DNA of 40,578 nt from Nostocales cyanobacterium LEGE 11386 (lineage in GTDB: Bacteria; Cyanobacteriota; Cyanobacteriia; Cyanobacteriales; Nostocaceae). Position numbers and translations under genes: made by a program. Under the pieces are notes generated by a model. That model made no database searches. It worked only from the letters and a program-made list of their open reading frames with translations, and was not told where the DNA came from. Positions 40,563 through 40,578 of this stretch are shown piece by piece. Where the stretch lies: assembly GCA_015207155.1 (NCBI GenBank), contig JADEXK010000058.1:1-40578 (forward strand). The letters are read 5' to 3'. Within the stretch, counting starts at the first letter, position 1. Each line of letters starts with the position of its first letter.

Positions 40563-40578
40563 GGAAGTATGTTTGTTC

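Overview
The window is a chromosomal segment of a cyanobacterium, most likely a filamentous, heterocyst-forming member of the Nostocales. The HIP1 octamer GCGATCGC recurs throughout (for example near 4461, 4683, 14941 and 20578). Heptanucleotide tandem repeats (STRR-type: GTGCTGA, CCCAATG, CCCCAGT, ATTCCCG) sit between and even inside genes. The gene set is cyanobacterial housekeeping: menD (phylloquinone), a KaiB-domain protein, DUF1400 and DUF1206 proteins, glgA, hemC and queC. Bases 1-15 are not genomic. They match the end of the Tn5/Nextera mosaic-end adapter, so the window starts at a contig edge. No phage, transposase, CRISPR array or rRNA is visible, and no gene is clearly broken.

Layout. 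1-2.6 kb: hisB, an orphan ABC ATPase, palindromic repeats and a GNAT acetyltransferase. 2.9-7.3 kb: a Wza-like polysaccharide export protein with three SLBB domains, a secreted DUF1400 alpha/beta hydrolase and an SPFH/stomatin protein. 7.4-9.0 kb (minus): tpiA-folP. 9.2-12.9 kb: a DUF697-type GTPase converging on a minus-strand pair, pilT then a KaiB-domain protein. 13.6-17.4 kb: a small membrane protein, wecB, a peptidoglycan-binding protein and an M23 peptidase. 17.7-19.9 kb: DUF1206 membrane protein plus phospholipase D/cardiolipin-synthase-like enzyme. 20.0-22.6 kb (minus): glgA and hemC. 23.2-28.1 kb: lipid kinase plus metallophosphoesterase, folB (minus), menD. 28.2-33.5 kb (minus): an SDR, a two-gene ParM/ParR-like locus (actin-like ATPase plus a small ribbon-helix-helix/coiled-coil partner), DedA and a Gfo/Idh/MocA oxidoreductase. 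34.2-37.2 kb: queC, a CNNM/CBS (HlyC/CorC) protein and a membrane-anchored unknown. 37.3-40.5 kb: a MITE-like repeat, a CAU-anticodon tRNA (probably tRNA-Ile2), a secreted unknown, pyrE, a nucleoside hydrolase and a yeast-type cytosine deaminase.

Functional themes. Several neighbours look like functional pairs: pilT with a KaiB-domain protein, DUF1206 with PLD, lipid kinase with phosphoesterase, ParM-like with ParR-like, and pyrE/nucleoside hydrolase/cytosine deaminase for pyrimidine salvage. Cell-envelope functions (export channel, wecB, peptidoglycan-binding protein, M23 peptidase, PLD) are concentrated between 2.9 and 20 kb. The ParMR-like locus is the most interesting system. It lies among chromosomal genes, its small partner starts with a short amphipathic stretch, and from memory it resembles the cortical CorMR cytoskeleton reported in Anabaena rather than a plasmid partition cassette.

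Start codons were chosen by eye from Shine-Dalgarno spacing and family N-termini. Those that differ from the longest frame are flagged in the entries. Family assignments are by motif recognition without any database search.
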